A stretch of DNA of 64,000 bases from JAHEJJ01 sp965212205 (GTDB lineage: Bacteria; Bacteroidota; Bacteroidia; Flavobacteriales; Flavobacteriaceae), in the NCBI GenBank assembly GCA_965212205.1, contig CBDBUX010000001.1:248001-312000 (forward strand), given 5' to 3'. A program made the position numbers and the translations under genes. Positions 51,909 to 61,824 of the stretch are shown here, piece after piece. Each line of letters starts with the position of its first letter. Within the stretch, counting starts at the first letter, position 1. The notes below the pieces were generated by a model, which was not told the origin of the DNA, did not search any database, and saw nothing but the letters and a program-made list of their open reading frames with translations.

Positions 51909-54392
51909 TTGAAAAATCGAATTCTGAATACTGCTTCGATCTGCCTGTCAGGAAAGATTCAACTTGGCATCTTGTTGATTATATCACTTGTTCCTATAGG
52001 CCTCCTAGCTCAGGGAGATCCGATAGAATCGGCGCAGGACACCATCGATCTGGATAAACCCCAGGCTATCCCTGTGATCAATGTAGTATCGGTAATGGAA
52101 GGTGTTCTCCAGGAAGTTGACGACGCTAAGAACCAGATTCGACCGAGAAAAAGCCTGGCAAGCATCGATTCTCTTTACCCGGTATACGAGCAACTCATTG
52201 AGGAACGACAAGCTTATGCGCGTAATCTCCTTGAAGCCAACCCATCTCGTCAGGAGGTAGATAATATGATCCTAAAGTGGCGTGGGTATCGCAGCTATAT
52301 TCGCAGCTGGCTCACCTCGATCAACAGCTACCTCAACCGTAACAGTATCCTAGATGAGCAAATCAACACACGAAAGGAAGTCTGGGATCTTACCCATGAG
52401 AATGCTGTTCAAAAAGAAGCCCCGCCACGTATTCTTGAAAATATTGAAAAAATAAGAGGCGAAATCTCGGAAGTCCGGAATGAGATTGGATTGCAAAATA
52501 CACATTTCCTACAGCTCGAATCGCAGATCAATGACCAGATCACCCTGGTAAACGATGTTATAGGTGATTTGGAGGTTATGCGCGAGTCCGAAATTTTTAA
52601 CCTGTTCTATCTGAGGGGGAAACCGCTTTGGAAGGCACAAGAGCCCGGTGAAGGTCCTTTTAAAGATACGTCTTACAGGGTGGAGACGGTTACCGAGAAT
52701 ATTGCCGCCATAAAAGAATTACTGCGCTCCTCAGAAAACAAGCTTTATTTATATGTATTGCTAGTCCTGATCTTTACAGGGCTGGTGCTGCTGGTTCGCA
52801 GGGCCTATATGAGGGTCGAATATCAGCCCATTACGAGGAGTATAGGATATGCTCGTGATATGGTTATTAAAAAGCCCTATTTGGTCATTTTCTTTGCTTC
52901 GGTACTGGTGTTACAGATTCTATTTGCCGAAGCACCTAAACTTTTAGGGGATATTAGCCTCCTGCTGATCTTAATTTCGGCCGCATTGATCATCGGACCC
53001 TTCGTGCATAAAAAATTCAGATTTGTACCCTATTGGATCATTCTGATGGTGATTATCCACAGCCTCAGATACTACATAGGAATATCCGCTTTACAATTCC
53101 GGTTGTATATGCTCTTCGAGACTTTCCTGATGATGGGCTTGTTGGTCTATTTTGTATACCCATATAATCTGACCCGGCAAATTCCTTTTGGAGGAATCAG
53201 CCGGCTGTTGCTCAGGCTAACGCCGGTCTTATTTGTCATAATTTTAGTTTCGATTATCGCCAACCTTCTCGGATATACCAATCTGGCGGTTTTTGCTTCT
53301 AAAATCGCTTCCCAGGGCACCGATATGAGCCTTTCCATCTCTGCACTTCTATTGGTCGCCGATGGGCTGATCATTGGCCTTATTCACCATCGTTTCAGCA
53401 GGAAACCAATGGCCGACACCACGCCAAGAAGCACTTTGGAACTCAAGGTGAACCGTATGATTCGACTGGTGGTAGGTTTGTTGTGGATTTACTATTTCCT
53501 GGTCCTTGTAGACCTCTATCGCCCTATTTATGAGGCAACCGATGAGTTTCTCTCGGTTCCGTATAAGGTAGGATCAATAACATTTACGCTGGGAATGCTG
53601 GTGACTTTTGTAGGAATCTTAGCCATATCATTTGCGATTACCAGCCTAATCTCATTCCTTCTAGATGGCAAAGAGGTTCGAATGAGTTTTATAAGCCTCC
53701 CTAAGGGAATTCCAAGCGCGATCTCACTTGTAGTCCGTTATTTTATACTCGCTGTTGGGTTTGTATTGGCGCTATCATCGCTGGGAATAGACCTGAGTAA
53801 GTTTAACCTGATGGCCGGAGCCCTGGGCCTGGGTATTGGTTTTGGACTACAGACCGTAGTGTCGAACTTTATCTCGGGCATTATATTGGTTTTTGAAAGG
53901 CCCATTTTACCGGGAGATGTTGTGGAGGTGAATAATTTGCTGGGCACGGTGAATAAAATTGGCGTCCGCGCATCCCGGATCAGCACCTTTGACGGCTCTG
54001 AAGTTGTAGTGCCCAATAATAACCTGATCTCCAACGACCTCATCAACTGGACCTTATCGAACAATACCCGCAGGCTTGAAATACTGGTGGGTACCAGCTA
54101 TAAAGACGATCCGAACCTTGTACTGCAAGCCATGCAGGAGGTTACCTCCAATCATCCATTGGTGCTTAAATATCCGGCGCCAATACCACTCTTCCTGGAA
54201 TTCGGTGAGAGCTCTTTGAATTTTCGGCTGCTTTTCTGGATCAATATTCAAAATGTGCTAAGCGCTCGTAGTGAGGTGTCCATCGCCCTCTATAATCGGT
54301 TTAAAGAATTGGGCATTAAGATACCTTATCCCCAGCGCGTAGTGCACTTGCCGGAAGACAGCCCCGATAATATTCATGCTCAAGACGAATAG
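51909..54392 (+). CDS. Large MscS-family mechanosensitive channel
   Basis: 827 residues from a TTG at 51909 (KNRILNTASICLSGK); a TTG two codons earlier is also possible, and there is no suitable ATG. A signal peptide ends near GLLAQ. A long periplasmic coiled-coil region (about 50-270) precedes about 11 membrane helices. The MscS pore helix is visible in MAGALGLGIGFGLQTVVSNF, and the cytoplasmic beta domain reads DVVEVNNLLGTVNKIG to FDGSEVVVPNNNLISNDLINWT. It resembles the MscK/YbiO class, which opens under membrane tension to release solutes on hypo-osmotic shock. Confidence 0.9.
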   Translation: MKNRILNTASICLSGKIQLGILLIISLVPIGLLAQGDPIESAQDTIDLDKPQAIPVINVVSVMEGVLQEVDDAKNQIRPRKSLASIDSLYPVYEQLIEERQAYARNLLEANPSRQEVDNMILKWRGYRSYIRSWLTSINSYLNRNSILDEQINTRKEVWDLTHENAVQKEAPPRILENIEKIRGEISEVRNEIGLQNTHFLQLESQINDQITLVNDVIGDLEVMRESEIFNLFYLRGKPLWKAQEPGEGPFKDTSYRVETVTENIAAIKELLRSSENKLYLYVLLVLIFTGLVLLVRRAYMRVEYQPITRSIGYARDMVIKKPYLVIFFASVLVLQILFAEAPKLLGDISLLLILISAALIIGPFVHKKFRFVPYWIILMVIIHSLRYYIGISALQFRLYMLFETFLMMGLLVYFVYPYNLTRQIPFGGISRLLLRLTPVLFVIILVSIIANLLGYTNLAVFASKIASQGTDMSLSISALLLVADGLIIGLIHHRFSRKPMADTTPRSTLELKVNRMIRLVVGLLWIYYFLVLVDLYRPIYEATDEFLSVPYKVGSITFTLGMLVTFVGILAISFAITSLISFLLDGKEVRMSFISLPKGIPSAISLVVRYFILAVGFVLALSSLGIDLSKFNLMAGALGLGIGFGLQTVVSNFISGIILVFERPILPGDVVEVNNLLGTVNKIGVRASRISTFDGSEVVVPNNNLISNDLINWTLSNNTRRLEILVGTSYKDDPNLVLQAMQEVTSNHPLVLKYPAPIPLFLEFGESSLNFRLLFWINIQNVLSARSEVSIALYNRFKELGIKIPYPQRVVHLPEDSPDNIHAQDE

Positions 54393-54566
54393 AAACTTTG
54401 TTCATCACGCGGGCATACAACAAGCCTGACTCTGACCGGCTTTGCACCTTGCTATAAGGCCCGTCACTACCGAAAATTCATTAATTTTATAACTTCCACC
54501 TTAGCCACGGTTAAGGTGAAATCAAACCAAAGTTAGTTGAAGAGAAAAGTATCATTTCTGGGAAAG

Positions 54567-57500
54567 ATGGCGTTGAGGAAAAGGCTTTTCAAGATCGCGG
54601 CCGGAATATTCTTGCTTTTATTGCTCAGCTACGCGGCCACGGTGTATTATTTCAGTTCACAGAAGAATAAAATAGCCGCTATGGTAGTGCAGGTCCTGGA
54701 CGATCAGTACAGCGGCGATATACAGTTCGATAATATTTCGCTGGACGATTGGGTTGGCTTTAGCGCTCCTTCACTTGCCATAGAAAACCTGGTGATCACC
54801 GACACGGCTACTAACAATCATCTCCGCCTTCGTGCCGAGGCTCTCGAGTTAAACCTTTCTATTAAAGACTTGCTAAAAGGCTTGATCCAGATAAAGTCGG
54901 CCACGCTGAGGGATGGGGAGATCCTAATGGATAATTATACTCCACTGACCCGTGAGGAGACGCTGGAATTGCCTCCCATACTCGATTCTCTCGAGGTAAA
55001 TAAAAAGCTGGCCAATAAACTCCTGGAAAAAAACACACGCCTCGACCTTGTGAACCTGAATTTGCGTATTCGTCATCATGTTAAAAATAAACTCTTTGAG
55101 ATCTATATCGATGAGATCAGCTCAGAGATCGAATTCGAGAGAGAAACTATCAATACAAATACCAGTCTCGATATAAATATAAAAACCCTCGGCTTCAACC
55201 TGGAAAAAGGGCAATTTATCAATGGGGTGCAGGCCACCGGCACTTTGTTTTCTGAATTTGATCTGGGTGATCGGCAATTAAGCATCGCAGCTTTCAACCT
55301 GGAACTCGATGAACAGGAGTTTAAAACAAAGGCTGAGATCAACTTTAAAGGGGTCGGTACTTTTGATATCATCCTTGAAAACGAAAAAACGCAGTTTTTA
55401 CCAACGATCGGTCTTTTAACAGCGCCTATTCAGGAGAAATTGGCGGTCATACACATCGATGAGCCCATCTATACACAAACCAAATTGAACGGGACCTTTG
55501 TATATAAAGGCAACCCTAAGGTCGATGTCAGCTTTAGAACCGAGGGAAATTCGGGAGTCTTCAATGATGATAAAAAGCTGGCAGACTTATCGTTCTCCGG
55601 TAGGTTTATTAACAGGATCTATGATGATGAACGAGCAGATCAGGAGAATAAGAAAAATCTCAGGATCGAATTACCAGAACTAAAGGGGAAATACAAGGAT
55701 ATCGGGTTTATGCTCTCAGATGTTGAGTTGTTGAGCAGCCCGGATGATGAAAACGTTTTGAAAGCCAAAATCAGTGCCCAAGGATCGCCTGAAGACCTCA
55801 ACAACTTTCGCGATAATCAACACTGGAGTTTTCAGGGAGGCCACTTCGAGCTGGCTACTGAGATCAGCGGACCGGGTACGGATATGGCCAGCATTGTATC
55901 GGCTTCCAGCGGCCATTTCACACTTCGCAATACCAGGCTTATAAATAATGATAACAAGGTAGAACTACCGGTCTCTGGCCTATTGCTATCCTTGAATAAA
56001 AATGCGGTTGTCCTGGAGGAATTAAATATACCATTAAATAAGCAAGACCGTATTGTTCTCGGTGCAGATTTTAAAAATTTTTCAGCCCTTTTTGACCCTG
56101 AGTCTGAGCAAAAATTGCATTCTAAATTCCGTATTGATTCTAATAATCTGGTTTGGGAAGATTTTATTCGATTATTCGATATCGTTCAACCCAATCAGGA
56201 GCGCAAAAAACCCGAACTGGTGCTCCAGGACGCTATTAAGGACATCTACCAAAAATATGACCCATCGATCGATATCTCTATGGGGGCTTTTCATTTCGGA
56301 CCCTTTGATTTAGATAATTTTAAAACGGCCATTCATTTTGAAAATGAAAATTCCCTCAAATTGGAAAAGACCTCTTTTGGCCTTAAGGGTGGTCAAATGA
56401 ATTTGCAGGGCGATTTAAACCTGGAAAACCCGGACAAGGTTTCTCTTACCGCCGATCTCAAAGGCAATGCGGATGTAGAGATACTCAACGATGTCTTTGA
56501 TGAGGACCAGCTGATCCTCAAAGGAGGGGAGTTTTGGGTAGAGGCCAATATCAATGGAGACCTACTTCGAATGGATCACATACTAAGGGGTTCCTATACT
56601 GCTTTAAGGGTGAATGACACCAGGATCACCTACATCCCAGAGGATATAAAATTCCCGGTAAAAACCCTTGAGCTTGTACTAAACCGGGATCATGCAGAAC
56701 TTAAGGCACTTACGCTTCGCCTGGGAAAGGAAGATGAAGTGACCTTTTCGGGGGAAATAGAAAACCTTTCCACGCTTATGTTCAGAAATGTTAATCTGCC
56801 TGTGAGTTCGGAATTGAATATCAGTTCAGAGCGTGTTGTATGGGAAGACTATATCAACATATTTGGGGAAGACCAGGGCCCGGATACTACAACTAAACCC
56901 AGAGATTTGGAGGAGATAATTGCCGCCGAACGCAAATTCAAAGCCAGTCTCAGAGAGATTTACAGCTCTCTTAATCCCAGAATCACCGCCAATATCGGAG
57001 AATTCAGATATAAGGATATGGACGGCTTCCACCAGTTTCATACCGGGATCTCGTTAAAAGACAAGAACACATTACGACTGGAAGAGACCAGTTTCCTTTA
57101 TGATCAGGAGACCGAAGTGAATATGTCGGCCGAAATTGATATTGCTGATAAACGGGATACCTATGTGGAATTTTCACTTCAGGCTTCAGGAAACCCCGAG
57201 GAGTTGAATGCTGTTTTTAACAACGACACCTTCTTTTTCAGTGAGGGTAAATTTGATGTTGAGGCTGAGGTAAGAGGAGATATTGGTGCACTTGATTCGT
57301 TGATCGCCCATTCGAGTACGGAATTAAGTGTGAGAAATACATTTATACTACATAAGCCCAGCCAGGCACGGATTCCATTGAATGAATTAGATGTTACACT
57401 TAATGATAATACCGCAAAACTGAAATCGTTTGTCCTCGAGTTGGATGCCGGAGACCGTGTTACCTTAACGGGTGAGGTGGGGCATATCTCGGATCTGATT

Positions 57501-58577
57501 TTCGATGTACCTCCGGAAGAATCAAAGGCATATTCGGAAGTCTACATTTACTCAGAGAAACTCATTTTCGAGGATTTCCAAAACTTATTCTCGATCGCTC
57601 AACAGGATAGTACTGCTATGAGCAGGGCTGAGGAAAAGCCTGAAACAGCCATCAAGCCCACCATACGGGATGTATACAATAAATTCAGGCCCAGCATGAC
57701 GGCAGTCATCGATGAATTTGAACTCAATGGTTTAATCGTAAGTGACCTTAAGACCGGGTTTTATTTCGAAGATCAGAACAAGCTCTACCTCGAAGAAAGT
57801 GGCTTTGATTTTTATAATGGCAGTGTGAGTCTCGACGCTCATCTCGATATCTCTGAAGCGGGCAAGACTTTCTTTTCCTTTGGTTTTGATACTGAAAAAA
57901 TAGACCTTGAGAAACTGCTCAAAGCATTCGATTATTTTGATATAGAACCTCTTCGCTCTGCGACAAAGATCGGAGGGATTGTTAGTCTAGATACTGCGAT
58001 AGAAGGAGAGGTATACGATGAAGGTGAAATAGTGCCGGGTAGTCTGAGAGGAAGTATAAAATTCGATCTGGAAGAAGCACAGGTGGCAGGCTTTGAACCC
58101 ATGATCAAATCGGGGAGTAAAATATTCAAAAAGGAACGACTTGAAGATATCCGGTTTCAAACGATCAGAAATACCCTGGTCCTGGCGGATAATACCCTTG
58201 AGATTCCACTGATGGAGATCCAGTCTTCGGCATTTGAACTATTTGTCACCGGACACCTGGGTTTTGCTGATGTACCAACGAACATATGGATAGGTTTCCC
58301 GTTGGCTAACCTTAAAAAGCGCGATGTAAAGAACGTACCTGATAAAAAAGGATATATCGCCTCAGGAAAAAAAGTTTATGTAGAAGCTAAAAGCGATGAA
58401 AAAAAGGGTATGAAATATGTGCTTCACCTCACTCCTAAAAAGTACTATAAGGAGCGGGATATGCTCGATGTATACCGCAGTGAAATCAGGGAAGACCGCC
58501 TTAACATCCGGAAATTCAAAAGAGAAACCAAAAAGGCCGAACGCAACGCTAAAAAAGCAAAGTCACCTCAGAACTAA
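54567..58577 (+). CDS. Giant AsmA-like protein with three internal repeats
   Basis: 1336 residues from the ATG at 54567; a TTG at 54537 would add 10. One N-terminal membrane helix (about 7-30, IAAGIFLLLLLSYAATVYYF) is followed by a beta-rich periplasmic chain. Three related modules of about 230-240 residues are centred at W530 (LVWEDFIRLF), W759 (VVWEDYINIF) and F1001 (LIFEDFQNLF). Each continues with a YQK/REIY/YNKF region, an LxLExxSF line and a long beta meander. The C-terminal block is a TamB/AsmA-like closing segment and ends in charged helices. It likely forms a groove for lipids between membranes. Confidence 0.78.
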   Translation: MALRKRLFKIAAGIFLLLLLSYAATVYYFSSQKNKIAAMVVQVLDDQYSGDIQFDNISLDDWVGFSAPSLAIENLVITDTATNNHLRLRAEALELNLSIKDLLKGLIQIKSATLRDGEILMDNYTPLTREETLELPPILDSLEVNKKLANKLLEKNTRLDLVNLNLRIRHHVKNKLFEIYIDEISSEIEFERETINTNTSLDINIKTLGFNLEKGQFINGVQATGTLFSEFDLGDRQLSIAAFNLELDEQEFKTKAEINFKGVGTFDIILENEKTQFLPTIGLLTAPIQEKLAVIHIDEPIYTQTKLNGTFVYKGNPKVDVSFRTEGNSGVFNDDKKLADLSFSGRFINRIYDDERADQENKKNLRIELPELKGKYKDIGFMLSDVELLSSPDDENVLKAKISAQGSPEDLNNFRDNQHWSFQGGHFELATEISGPGTDMASIVSASSGHFTLRNTRLINNDNKVELPVSGLLLSLNKNAVVLEELNIPLNKQDRIVLGADFKNFSALFDPESEQKLHSKFRIDSNNLVWEDFIRLFDIVQPNQERKKPELVLQDAIKDIYQKYDPSIDISMGAFHFGPFDLDNFKTAIHFENENSLKLEKTSFGLKGGQMNLQGDLNLENPDKVSLTADLKGNADVEILNDVFDEDQLILKGGEFWVEANINGDLLRMDHILRGSYTALRVNDTRITYIPEDIKFPVKTLELVLNRDHAELKALTLRLGKEDEVTFSGEIENLSTLMFRNVNLPVSSELNISSERVVWEDYINIFGEDQGPDTTTKPRDLEEIIAAERKFKASLREIYSSLNPRITANIGEFRYKDMDGFHQFHTGISLKDKNTLRLEETSFLYDQETEVNMSAEIDIADKRDTYVEFSLQASGNPEELNAVFNNDTFFFSEGKFDVEAEVRGDIGALDSLIAHSSTELSVRNTFILHKPSQARIPLNELDVTLNDNTAKLKSFVLELDAGDRVTLTGEVGHISDLIFDVPPEESKAYSEVYIYSEKLIFEDFQNLFSIAQQDSTAMSRAEEKPETAIKPTIRDVYNKFRPSMTAVIDEFELNGLIVSDLKTGFYFEDQNKLYLEESGFDFYNGSVSLDAHLDISEAGKTFFSFGFDTEKIDLEKLLKAFDYFDIEPLRSATKIGGIVSLDTAIEGEVYDEGEIVPGSLRGSIKFDLEEAQVAGFEPMIKSGSKIFKKERLEDIRFQTIRNTLVLADNTLEIPLMEIQSSAFELFVTGHLGFADVPTNIWIGFPLANLKKRDVKNVPDKKGYIASGKKVYVEAKSDEKKGMKYVLHLTPKKYYKERDMLDVYRSEIREDRLNIRKFKRETKKAERNAKKAKSPQN

Positions 58578-58610
58578 TACTGGCTTATTCAGATGTCTCA
58601 TCCGATGAGG

Positions 58611-60104
58611 TCACCAGACCATCACATTGAATGAAATCCCTGCTGTGATCGAATTAAATTTTTGATCTAAGGCCTCTTCTACATAAATAGGGTTATCGTT
58701 GGCATCTATTTCATCGATGAAACGTAAAGTGGAATTCAGATCAGTTGCATTGTAATCGATGAAGGCACTAAGGGCCAGACGCTCGTCGATCAGCCAGCGA
58801 TAATATAGCCCGGTACTCCAGGCGAATTTGATTACAGGTCTTATTTCAGCATATGCGATTTCATCGGATTCGGAAGGTTCCTCAGAACCTATAGGTTTTA
58901 GGAGAACATCCGTATCTGCGATGCTCGCCCATCCGGCAAGGGCCTTAGCTCCGAACATAGATTTATTCCAGGAGATCTGGAAGTGAGGCCCGAAGACATT
59001 TTTGCTGTTACCCATTGGCTGGAAATTGATGTCAAATCCTTCATTCCGAAACTCATCAATAACAGCCTGATCTAATTTGATCGGGAATGATTGGAAACCG
59101 AATTCACCACCAATACCCACGTGCTTGGAGAAGAACCATGCCCCATCTACGGCAACGGTGAATCCGTCGCGTGCTGAAATCCCGGAATCATCTTCTATGA
59201 ACTCAGAGGTTAGCCCTGCATATCCGAATTTAACCCCGAGGTAAGAAGGCCGGTCGCGATTGGGATCTTGCTTTACAATATCGATCTCATTGATGCCTTT
59301 ATCTTTAAACCATTTTCCATTGGCCCAATAGGCAAATTCCGTGAGGGAAATCCCCAAACCTGCCCCAACGAAAACATCGGAGATCCAGTGGCGGTCGTTG
59401 AGCTGCCTAAAAATGCCTGTAAAGGTGGCCAGTATATAGGCACCCACAGAATAGTAGATACTGCGATCTCCATATTCCTTGTGGAAGATATGTGCTCCCA
59501 TAAAGGCCGTCGCTGTATGTCCTGAGGGAAAGGCGTTATTGGCAGAGCCATCTGGCCTGGTTTCTCCAATACCATATTTAAGACCCTGAATAACGATCAG
59601 ACTCGCTGCCGCACCCGTGGCCATGGTTGCTGCCTTTCGATAAAATTTATGTTTGCTTTTTACCCCAAGCGGGTCTAATGCCAATGCGGCTGCCCATGGG
59701 ATATACTGTGTATAATCGTCAATATCATTCGAAAAGCCCGGTAGGTACCTGTTGATCCCTTCCTTTATATCCACCCTGTTTAAAAATCCACTGTCTTTAT
59801 AGGTATAGAGCCCTACACCAATCAACACTCCTGAGGCGATCAACGCGCGGCCAGTATCGGTCCTGGACCACTTGGTTTTTACGGTATCCTGATAAATTAC
59901 CGGGTACATCAAAGGATCTGAAGGCAGCTTATCGGCATCGGAATATAATCGATCTACCACCAGTGGATTTACAGGTTGATAATCGAAACCAAGAGATTCG
60001 AGCGATTCATGTTGTACGATATAGTCACCGGAATATTGCGCTATAAGATTGTTCAGGAATAAACAGAAAAAGAGAACGAGCGTGACCTTAATGTTGTTTT
60101 TCAT
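58611..60104 (-). CDS. PAP2-family phosphatase fused to an outer-membrane beta-barrel
   Basis: 497 residues. Signal peptide LVLFFCLFLNNLIAQ. The PAP2 motifs are KYGIGETRPDGS, PSGHTATAFMGA and RHWISDVFVGAGLG, in residues about 180-275, so the enzyme should remove phosphate from a lipid such as undecaprenyl pyrophosphate or lipid A. From about 290 the chain becomes an antiparallel barrel (VKFGYAGLTSEFIED to FNSITAGISFNVMVW) with an aromatic last strand, an outer-membrane targeting signal. The fusion places a lipid phosphatase at the outer membrane. It is convergent with the AsmA-like gene. Confidence 0.85.
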   Translation of the reverse strand: MKNNIKVTLVLFFCLFLNNLIAQYSGDYIVQHESLESLGFDYQPVNPLVVDRLYSDADKLPSDPLMYPVIYQDTVKTKWSRTDTGRALIASGVLIGVGLYTYKDSGFLNRVDIKEGINRYLPGFSNDIDDYTQYIPWAAALALDPLGVKSKHKFYRKAATMATGAAASLIVIQGLKYGIGETRPDGSANNAFPSGHTATAFMGAHIFHKEYGDRSIYYSVGAYILATFTGIFRQLNDRHWISDVFVGAGLGISLTEFAYWANGKWFKDKGINEIDIVKQDPNRDRPSYLGVKFGYAGLTSEFIEDDSGISARDGFTVAVDGAWFFSKHVGIGGEFGFQSFPIKLDQAVIDEFRNEGFDINFQPMGNSKNVFGPHFQISWNKSMFGAKALAGWASIADTDVLLKPIGSEEPSESDEIAYAEIRPVIKFAWSTGLYYRWLIDERLALSAFIDYNATDLNSTLRFIDEIDANDNPIYVEEALDQKFNSITAGISFNVMVW

Positions 60105-60296
60105 AACATGTAGAATTTAATTGCAAACCCAACCCATATATATAATATGGAAGCTGAGATTGATTAAACAATGATAATGATCTGGATTTTACAAACTCGG
60201 TTCTAGACAGGTCGCCGCTGAGTTAATCCTTTGAATAATGGCTAGAAAATTCTTGATTTTTGGCCAATTCAACATAAATATAAAACATAATTTAGT

Positions 60297-61103
60297 ATGT
60301 ACAACAAGAATTTAATCAAAGTAACTAGTTATGTATTTGATAAAATGAGAGGATGGGAAAGGAGGAAATGTATTCTGAACAAAAGCGACATCATCGCAGT
60401 ACGCTACTTGAGATTATTCCTGTTAGCAGGTGTGTTAACCATGGGGTTTGGTGAAAAGGGCCTTGCCCAAATATCAAAATGGTCGCTCGAGCTGCAGGGA
60501 GGCGTACCTTATAATATCCCTATGCCTCTGACTATAAAACAAGAGAATGAACCAGGTATACGCCTCAATGCCAGGTTTCGGTCTGAGCCTTTTGTATCCC
60601 CGGGCTATTATAATTTGAGAATAGGACGTTGGAAAAATGGCAAGTCATGGGAATTTGAGTTTGTACACCACAAACTTTTTCTCGATAATAAACCTCCGGA
60701 GATTCAGGAATACTCGATCTCCCACGGTTATAATATCGTCGTGGTGAACAGGGCGCTGGAGAAAAACATTAAAAATTTTCCCTTCGTGCTAAGGCTGGGT
60801 GCAGGAGTGGTATTGGCACACCCGGAAATCACGGTCAGGGGTCAGACCCTGGCACAAGATGAGGGGCTATTCGGATGGGGCTATTATATTTCCGGACCAG
60901 TGCTTAATATCGCTGTGGCAAAACGCTTCTACATCGTGGAGCAGTGGTTTGTGAATACCGAATTGAAGTTTAATCCTTCCTATGCCAGAGTCCCTGTTGC
61001 TGGCGGTCATGCGATCTTCTGGAATATGCCCATTACTTTCGCTTTTGGAATGGGCATAGACCTCTTCAAAAATGATAACTCAGGTAATCCCGGCCGGAAT
61101 TAA
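60297..61103 (+). CDS. Exported beta-barrel-like protein of unknown family
   Basis: 268 residues from the first ATG. A signal-like helix (RYLRLFLLAGVLTMGFG) lies about 38 residues in, so a later start at ATG 60345 (MRGWERRK) is possible. The mature part is beta-rich with alternating polar and hydrophobic residues (WSLELQGGVPYNIPMPLTI, NLRIGRWKNGKSWEFEFVHH) and its end (FAFGMGIDLFKN) suits an outer-membrane barrel. I see no family match. Confidence 0.65.
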   Translation: MYNKNLIKVTSYVFDKMRGWERRKCILNKSDIIAVRYLRLFLLAGVLTMGFGEKGLAQISKWSLELQGGVPYNIPMPLTIKQENEPGIRLNARFRSEPFVSPGYYNLRIGRWKNGKSWEFEFVHHKLFLDNKPPEIQEYSISHGYNIVVVNRALEKNIKNFPFVLRLGAGVVLAHPEITVRGQTLAQDEGLFGWGYYISGPVLNIAVAKRFYIVEQWFVNTELKFNPSYARVPVAGGHAIFWNMPITFAFGMGIDLFKNDNSGNPGRN

Positions 61104-61155
61104 TAAGGAGGTAAGGGGGTAATTTGTATCTTAAACCACTGCTATAATTTTGATC

Positions 61156-61695
61156 ATGAAAAATAACATCCTCACCCTGCCGGTTCTTCTAATGATGACG
61201 GTTTCCCTGTTCGGACAGGCCGATAAAACCCCCAAAACTGATTTTGGCAAAATGTATTTACCGGTATGGCTAACCGCTGTTGAGCACTGCCTCGAGGTAG
61301 CCCGGGCGATGCCGGAATCCCAGTATGCATATAAACCTGCTGAGGTGAGCAAGACCTTTGCAGAACAGATGGTCCATATTGGTTATACGGTAGAGTTGCT
61401 GACCAGGCGCTACGTGCAGGGAATGGAGGTAAAACCCAATGCTCCCGTTGCTTCTCAGATGACCAAGGCCGAGATCATCGACTTGCTGCAAGGCGGCTTT
61501 GACTATGTGACCGAAGTGATCTATTCTATAGACCAGGCAAAATTGGATGAGAGCTGTGTTATGTATCATAGCGGGAATACCGTGAGCAGGGCTTTTGCTT
61601 TTTTCTATGTCCAGGACCATATGAATAACCATAGGGCCAAGGCTAACCTGTATATCAGGATGAATGATATTGCACCCCCTGAATATACCTGGTAA
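61156..61695 (+). CDS. DinB-superfamily protein with signal peptide
   Basis: 179 residues from the ATG at 61156. An upstream TTG at 61150 is in frame but weak. A signal peptide (ILTLPVLLMMTVSLFGQ) precedes a four-helix DinB-like fold: AVEHCLEVARAMPESQYAYKP, FAEQMVHIGYTVELL, and HMNNHRAKANLYIRMNDIAPP with the C-terminal metal-binding histidine. DinB-like enzymes include thiol transferases and damage-inducible proteins. Export is the odd feature, since most members are cytoplasmic. Confidence 0.82.
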   Translation: MKNNILTLPVLLMMTVSLFGQADKTPKTDFGKMYLPVWLTAVEHCLEVARAMPESQYAYKPAEVSKTFAEQMVHIGYTVELLTRRYVQGMEVKPNAPVASQMTKAEIIDLLQGGFDYVTEVIYSIDQAKLDESCVMYHSGNTVSRAFAFFYVQDHMNNHRAKANLYIRMNDIAPPEYTW

Positions 61696-61824
61696 GTGTC
61701 GCAGGCGTTCAATCTTTGATGATCATTCCCGGACAGACTCACCATTCAGAACTTGTTATTGCCAATTGAAAATTCTGCCCTATCTTTAAGATTCCCCCTT
61801 CTTTTATATAATACTCTGATAGAC

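Noticed and set aside
58590..58605. CTCATC/GATGAG inverted pair between convergent genes as a terminator
   Set aside because: The loop would be a single base and there is no T-run.
61145..61152. TAATTTTG box just ahead of the DinB-like gene
   Set aside because: It is only three bases before the ATG, so a transcript from it would start after the start codon; a chance match is more likely.
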